DNA from: JBLKSS01 sp047607725
GTDB lineage: Bacteria > Pseudomonadota > Gammaproteobacteria > Enterobacterales > Enterobacteriaceae
Direction: 5' to 3'
Length of the DNA stretch: 13,133 nt
Assembly: GCF_047607725.1 (NCBI RefSeq)
Contig: NZ_JBLKSS010000093.1
Coordinates: 1 to 13,133 of the forward strand
Position numbers and translations under genes: made by a program. Numbering within the stretch: position 1 is the first letter of the stretch; every line of letters begins with the position of its first letter. Under the pieces are notes generated by a model. The model saw nothing but the letters and a program-made list of their open reading frames with translations. It did no database searches and was not told where the DNA came from. Below, piece after piece: positions 13,021 to 13,133 of this stretch.

Positions 13021-13133
13021 ATTATTGGTGGGTTTGTTGTATGGCCCGGTAAGAATATGTTCCACTACGATGCCTAGTGAACCCGCATCCTATAAGGGAC
13101 GGCTGTCAGATCATGGATAATCCGGTGATGATA
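12994..13133 (+). mobile_element. Terminus of an insertion sequence (right window edge)
   Basis: The first 49 bases (12994-13042) are the inverted copy of 93-141. The element interrupts the entericidin gene. An ATG at 13113 opens a frame that stays open for its seven codons to the window end and could be the first ORF of the element, about 119 bases from its tip, a spacing compatible with IS66-type tnpA. The family is inferred from the GTAAGC tip only. Confidence 0.65.

Overview
The window looks like chromosomal DNA of a Sodalis-like enterobacterial symbiont. The gene order tRNA-Phe / yjdC / dsbD / cutA / aspA / fxsA / groES / groEL / yjeI / epmB (divergent) / efp / ecn matches the Escherichia coli pheU-efp region. 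Here it is littered with fresh inactivating lesions and bounded by insertion-sequence ends, as expected for a recently host-restricted lineage. The Sodalis assignment is an inference from gene similarity and decay style. No 16S or other taxonomic marker is present.

Ends. Bases 93-141 and 12994-13042 are a perfect 49-bp inverted repeat facing outward. Each ends about 140 bp from a window edge, so the window appears to be the unique DNA between two copies of the same IS, possibly an assembly contig that stops inside the repeat. The repeat starts with GTAAGC, which resembles the ends of IS66-family elements. The right copy has cut an entericidin gene after its lipobox.

Island, about 142-3704. 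This AT-richer block sits at the 3' end of tRNA-Phe, and all its genes run on the minus strand: a P4-type integrase pseudogene (two stops, one frameshift), a previously unannotatable pseudogene at 1378-2123 (two frameshifts and one stop), an AlpA-type regulator, a tiny open frame, and a LysE/RhtB exporter. Only alpA, the tiny frame and lysE look intact. Palindromes with the core CCCTCA...TGAGGGTTGA lie in front of alpA, and a related block lies in front of int.

Backbone, 3705-5831. tRNA-Phe has a good promoter and terminator, but its encoded 3' end is TCA instead of CCA. yjdC (TetR family) has two frameshifts. dsbD has lost its N-terminal region through an in-frame fusion to cutA, and also carries an 8-bp tandem duplication and a +1 G. 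dcuA, expected between cutA and aspA, is missing, as is yjeH between fxsA and groES.

Backbone, 5849-12990. This part is healthy: aspA (with one odd substitution, Gly to Arg in a conserved loop), fxsA, a sigma-32-driven groESL operon, the lipoprotein gene yjeI, and the divergent pair epmB/efp, in which EpmB beta-lysylates Lys34 of EF-P. The groEL 3' end is masked by Ns, but the visible letters fit a normal 548-residue protein. I found no clear new defence or metabolic system. The most unusual items are the island's palindromic repeat blocks, the coupled alpA-small frame-lysE cassette, the altered tRNA end and the cutA-dsbD fusion.
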